Source: Clostridia bacterium (GTDB lineage Bacteria; Bacillota; Clostridia; DUPQ01). Taken from it: a DNA stretch of 10,072 nt. Positions 7,785-10,072 of this stretch are shown here, in pieces. Numbering within the stretch: position 1 is the first letter of the stretch; each line of letters opens with the position of its first letter. The translations under genes were made by a program, and so were the position numbers. The notes beneath the pieces are model-generated. The model searched no databases. It saw nothing but the letters and a program-made list of their open reading frames with translations, and had not been told where the DNA came from. The stretch is from assembly GCA_030592085.1 (NCBI GenBank), contig JAUUZV010000078.1:1-10072 (forward strand). Direction: 5' to 3'.

Positions 7785-7796
7785 CCTATATATAGG
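7785..7796. promoter_or_regulatory. 12-bp perfect palindrome upstream of the XRE gene (possible operator)
   Basis: CCTATATATAGG is perfectly self-complementary and lies 15 bp upstream of the regulator's start codon, just ahead of its Shine-Dalgarno sequence. Short palindromes of this size and position are typical autoregulatory operators of XRE proteins. I could not identify a convincing -35/-10 pair for the regulator, so the relation to its promoter is unclear. Confidence 0.4.
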
Positions 7797-7839
7797 GTAC
7801 AATTAATTAATCTTATTTAGAACATCATAACCACTACAT

Positions 7840-7861
7840 AATGTATGCTATGTTATACATT
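7840..7861. repeat. Inverted repeat in the xre-permease intergenic region
   Basis: AATGTAT (7840-7846) and ATACATT (7855-7861) are perfect 7-bp arms around 8 bases. The dyad lies between the divergent genes and upstream of the permease promoter. It has the same 22-bp geometry (7-8-7) as the ATGTAAA dyad in the gltB leader, with partly similar arms (ATGTA...TACAT), so one regulator could recognise both. In AT-rich DNA chance is a real alternative. Confidence 0.3.
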
Positions 7862-7897
7862 TGTCTCTTTATGTGTGACTTTGGTAACACTCTTATG

Positions 7898-7924
7898 TTG
7901 ATAAAAATAGTATAATGCTATAAT
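7898..7924 (+). promoter_or_regulatory. Promoter of the permease operon
   Basis: TTGATA (7898-7903) matches five of six bases of the -35 consensus. TATAAT (7919-7924) is a perfect -10 box preceded by TGC, an extended -10 motif. The 15-bp spacing is short, which the extended -10 may compensate. A second TATAAT at 7911-7916 has no suitable -35 box. The predicted start site is near 7931, leaving a leader of about 26 bases that contains the Shine-Dalgarno sequence GGAGG (7942-7946). Confidence 0.55.
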
Positions 7925-7956
7925 ATCAAGAAAAAGAATTTGGAGGAAACTAATTT

Positions 7957-8439
7957 ATGGATGTCTTCGTGCTTTCGTTTTGGGGTATTACAATTATTTT
8001 ATTTGTTATATCTCTTATAAAAGACAAGAAAAAAACCTTTGTCTCTATGAAAAAGTCAAAGAAAATGATGGGACATATGGTTATTGAAATTATTTCAATT
8101 ATTTTTTTAATTGGTCTTATTTTAACTCTTATTCCCCCTGAGTCAATAGAAAATCTTTTAGGTTCAGCTAATGTATTTTTATCAACTATAGTTGCTGCTA
8201 TTGTGGGTAGTATTACTCTTATACCTGCATTTGTTGCATTCCCTTTAGTTGGTTCATTTGTTGATGTTGGTGCAAGCATTGTTCCAGCAGTAGCATTTCT
8301 AACAACATTAACCATGGTAGGAATTGTAACTTTTCCACTTGAAAAGCAAGAATTTGGTTTAAAATTCGCAGTTACTAGAAATGTACTGAGTTTTTCTTTT
8401 GCCATAGTAATTGCACTAACAATGGGGGTTATATTATGA
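7957..8439 (+). CDS. Permease half A (YraQ/ArsP-like, COG0701 family), integral membrane protein
   Basis: The 160-residue protein is strongly hydrophobic with about five membrane segments, near residues 5-22, 41-60, 73-100, 107-128 and 143-160, and a basic loop at 23-37 that should be cytoplasmic. The segment GSITLIPAFVAFPL (84-97) followed by GAS (105-107) is the family signature. It matches position for position GSLSAGPIYAAFPL (87-100) and GAS (108-110) in the next gene, so the two proteins look like the homologous halves of a permease that is usually a single chain. The RBS GGAGG (7942-7946) is 10 bases before the ATG. The stop codon overlaps the start of the next gene (ATGA, 8436-8439), so equimolar coupled synthesis is expected. 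The substrate is unknown; known relatives include ArsP, an organoarsenical exporter. Confidence 0.75.
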   Translation: MDVFVLSFWGITIILFVISLIKDKKKTFVSMKKSKKMMGHMVIEIISIIFLIGLILTLIPPESIENLLGSANVFLSTIVAAIVGSITLIPAFVAFPLVGSFVDVGASIVPAVAFLTTLTMVGIVTFPLEKQEFGLKFAVTRNVLSFSFAIVIALTMGVIL

Positions 8440-9179
8440 TATTAGAAAAAATAAAAAAGCATAAGATGTTATTATTAGTAATCGCCACATACGGAGCTTT
8501 ATTTATTTTCGCACCAGAAAAAGCATTAGCTTCAATAAATAATAGCGCTTACTATCTATTAGAAATGTTACAAGTGCTTCCAATTATTTTCTTAATAACT
8601 ATTCTTATTGACGCTTGGGTTCCAAAAGAATTGATTACTAAAAAACTAGGAGCAAAATCAGGTTTAGCCGGTAATTTATTTTCCATTCTATTGGGGAGTT
8701 TATCAGCGGGTCCTATATATGCTGCCTTTCCATTAAGTAAATTATTACTAAAAAAAGGTGCAAGTGTTACAAACATTGTTATCATTTTAAGTTCATGGGC
8801 TGTTATAAAAGTACCAATGTTATTAAATGAAGTTAAATTCCTAGGTGTTAATTTTATGATAGTTAGGTGGATATTAACAGTTATAGCCATAATAATTATG
8901 GGATATTTAATATCTATAATTGTTAAAAAAGAAGACATACTATCTATTGAATCAGTAAGTGCTTATCAGCCATTAGTAAAAATTAATAAACAACATTGTA
9001 TTGGTTGTGGTATTTGTGCACGAGTTTATCCAGAATACTTTGAAATGAACGATGATAAAGCAATTGTTAAATCATCAAAGGTTACTATTGATAATAAAGA
9101 AACCATTAAGGCATCTATAGATGATTGCCCTACTGATGCAATTACTATAGATCAAAAATCACCTATGAAACCTATGTAA
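8436..9179 (+). CDS. Permease half B fused to a C-terminal [4Fe-4S] ferredoxin domain
   Basis: The 247-residue protein has five membrane segments, near residues 11-27, 43-61, 78-104, 111-131 and 139-163, with the COG0701 signature GSLSAGPIYAAFPL at 87-100 and GAS at 108-110. After a linker at about 164-182 comes a single-cluster ferredoxin domain of about 60 residues. Cys188, Cys191 and Cys194 (CIGCGIC) and Cys231 (CPTDAI) supply the four ligands of one [4Fe-4S] cluster. Tyr198 occupies the site where many such ferredoxins have an extra, non-ligand cysteine. The lysines after the last helix place the ferredoxin in the cytoplasm. The start overlaps the stop of half A by 4 bp. A strong terminator follows, so the pair forms a two-gene operon. 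The fusion suggests redox-linked transport or redox sensing, but the substrate and electron partner are not visible. Confidence 0.8.
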   Translation: MILEKIKKHKMLLLVIATYGALFIFAPEKALASINNSAYYLLEMLQVLPIIFLITILIDAWVPKELITKKLGAKSGLAGNLFSILLGSLSAGPIYAAFPLSKLLLKKGASVTNIVIILSSWAVIKVPMLLNEVKFLGVNFMIVRWILTVIAIIIMGYLISIIVKKEDILSIESVSAYQPLVKINKQHCIGCGICARVYPEYFEMNDDKAIVKSSKVTIDNKETIKASIDDCPTDAITIDQKSPMKPM

Positions 9180-9183
9180 TACT

Positions 9184-9217
9184 AAAAAGACAGCAGATTG
9201 CTGCTGTCTTTTTTTTT
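9184..9217. terminator. Bidirectional rho-independent terminator
   Basis: AAAGACAGCAG (9186-9196) and CTGCTGTCTTT (9201-9211) form a perfect 11-bp stem with loop ATTG, extendable by two A-T pairs to 9184 and 9213. A run of nine T follows on the plus strand (9209-9217), ending transcription of the permease operon. On the minus strand the same stem is followed by five T and ends the gpsA transcript. The gpsA stop codon (9218-9216) overlaps the outer end of the T-run. Confidence 0.92.
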
Positions 9218-10072
9218 AGTTCTTAAATTCAAATTTTACTGGCCGTTCAAATAAAGTTAGCAAAGCCTCTTTTACATCACATTGCTGATAAATGATTTCA
9301 TATACCGCTTGAGATATTGGTAAATCTACTCCATGTTTTTTTCCAAGTAGCGTTAATGCTTTTACTGTTTTGACTCCCTCTGCTAGTTGGCTATATGGTT
9401 CTTTAGTAACTAACGCTTGTCCATATTGACGGTTATGGCTAAACGGTGAAAACAAAGTGGCTTGATAGTCACCTAAATGACTTAAACCATATGCCGTTAC
9501 TTTATTTCCTCCCATGGCTTCAATTAATCTAGATACTTCCCTTGCACCTCTAGCCATTAATGCTCCTTTTAAACTAGAATATCCAAGACCATCTAATAAT
9601 CCTGCTGCAATACCAATTACATTCTTAGCTGCTGCTCCAATTTCATTACCAATAAGATCATGACCATAATAGAATCTTATTAATTTACTACTAAGTTCTT
9701 TTACAAGTTTCTTTTTAATTATGTCATTATCACAATCAATAACCATACAATTTGGAATTCCATTTGCAAAATCTTCCACATGACCAGGTCCAACCCAAAT
9801 AGCAACTTGAGTATTTTCACCTAGTTCTTCTTTCATAACTGTTGTTAAACTCTTACCTGTTTCTTGCTCAATCCCCTTCATACACAAAACAAAAATCTTA
9901 TTTTGGTAATCTAAGCCTTTTAATTTCTTTGCTACATTTCGTAACTGCTGTGAACTTATGGAAATAGCAATAACTTCGCTACTTGAAATAACTAGAGATA
10001 AGTCACTAGTTAAAGTAATGCTTTTATCAAGAGTTATATAATCATTTTTTCTTGTTTCTTGTAATCGTTTTA
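9216..10072 (-). CDS. gpsA: Glycerol-3-phosphate dehydrogenase [NAD(P)+], lacking its N-terminus at the window edge
   Basis: GpsA interconverts dihydroxyacetone phosphate and sn-glycerol-3-phosphate, the backbone precursor of phospholipids, in the cytoplasm. The frame stays open to the right edge, giving 284 residues. About 45-55 N-terminal residues with the nucleotide-binding GxGxxG loop lie outside. Visible family motifs, by fragment numbering, are KGIEQET (65-71), GPGHVEDFANGIPN (94-107), GNEIGAAAKNVIGIAAG (141-157) with the catalytic lysine at 149, GLSHLGD (195-201) and SHNRQYG (211-217), whose Asn-Arg contacts substrate. The sequence is somewhat divergent: GPGHVED replaces the usual GPSHAEE, and TLFSPFSHNR replaces TCTS..SRNR. 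A start at a TTG near 9887 would wrongly drop conserved sequence. The gene converges on the permease operon and shares its terminator. Confidence 0.93.
   Translation of the reverse strand, partial: KRLQETRKNDYITLDKSITLTSDLSLVISSSEVIAISISSQQLRNVAKKLKGLDYQNKIFVLCMKGIEQETGKSLTTVMKEELGENTQVAIWVGPGHVEDFANGIPNCMVIDCDNDIIKKKLVKELSSKLIRFYYGHDLIGNEIGAAAKNVIGIAAGLLDGLGYSSLKGALMARGAREVSRLIEAMGGNKVTAYGLSHLGDYQATLFSPFSHNRQYGQALVTKEPYSQLAEGVKTVKALTLLGKKHGVDLPISQAVYEIIYQQCDVKEALLTLFERPVKFEFKN

Noticed and set aside
7770..7802. Longer start for the XRE regulator at 7802
   Set aside because: No Shine-Dalgarno sequence lies before it and the extra 11 codons run through the CCTATATATAGG palindrome; the ATG at 7769 has a well-placed GAGG.
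7950..8405. Antisense 151-codon frame opposite permease half A
   Set aside because: It is a shadow of a hydrophobic coding sequence; the plus-strand frame has promoter, RBS, family signature and coupled neighbour.
9885..9887. TTG start that would make the gpsA product a complete 223-residue protein
   Set aside because: The frame continues open to the window edge with sequence fitting the GpsA N-terminal Rossmann domain, so the gene is cut by the window and not short.
1..10072. Mobile element, phage, CRISPR or defence system
   Set aside because: No transposase, integrase, terminal repeats, spaced repeats or defence-type domains were seen; the genes are mostly core metabolism and composition looks uniform.

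Overview
The window is AT-rich chromosomal DNA from a low-GC Gram-positive-type bacterium (Bacillota). An anaerobic clostridial relative is the best guess. The evidence is strong GGAGG-type ribosome-binding sites, TTGaca/TATAAT promoters, AGA-rich codon use, TGG as the tryptophan codon with TGA used as a stop (so not the mycoplasma code), and the gene families present. No tRNA, rRNA, CRISPR array, insertion sequence or phage gene was seen. This looks like ordinary core-metabolism chromosome with a small accessory transporter module.

Layout. (1) 1-389, minus strand: the N-terminal part of a multi-pass membrane protein that runs off the left edge, probably the sensor region of a diguanylate cyclase or histidine kinase. 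(2) 390-586: a divergent promoter region. The minus-strand promoter would start transcription at the A of the ATG, giving a possible leaderless mRNA. The plus-strand promoter serves gltB and is flanked by a 13-bp direct repeat, a T-N11-A dyad and a leader hairpin. (3) 587-7444, plus strand: a tight three-gene operon of gltB (glutamate synthase large subunit), gltD (small subunit) and a xylose-isomerase-like TIM-barrel protein of unknown substrate. (4) 7437-7769, minus strand: a small XRE-family regulator whose 3' end overlaps the isomerase gene by 8 bp. (5) 7770-7956: a second divergent region with two dyads near the regulator and a promoter for the next operon. (6) 7957-9179, plus strand: two overlapping genes that look like the two homologous halves of one YraQ/ArsP-type (COG0701) permease, the second carrying a C-terminal [4Fe-4S] ferredoxin domain. 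(7) 9184-9217: a strong terminator usable from both directions. (8) 9216-10072, minus strand: gpsA, glycerol-3-phosphate dehydrogenase, without its N-terminus.

How the genes work together. GltB and GltD form NAD(P)H-dependent glutamate synthase (GOGAT), which makes two glutamates from glutamine and 2-oxoglutarate and is the core of ammonium assimilation. The third gene is probably cotranscribed and translated from an RBS that overlaps the gltD stop, but its link to nitrogen metabolism is unknown. The XRE protein lies divergent to the permease/ferredoxin pair and is a candidate regulator of it and of itself. GpsA supplies glycerol-3-phosphate for phospholipid synthesis and appears independent. 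The most unusual items are the split permease with a fused ferredoxin and the regulatory architecture around gltB.
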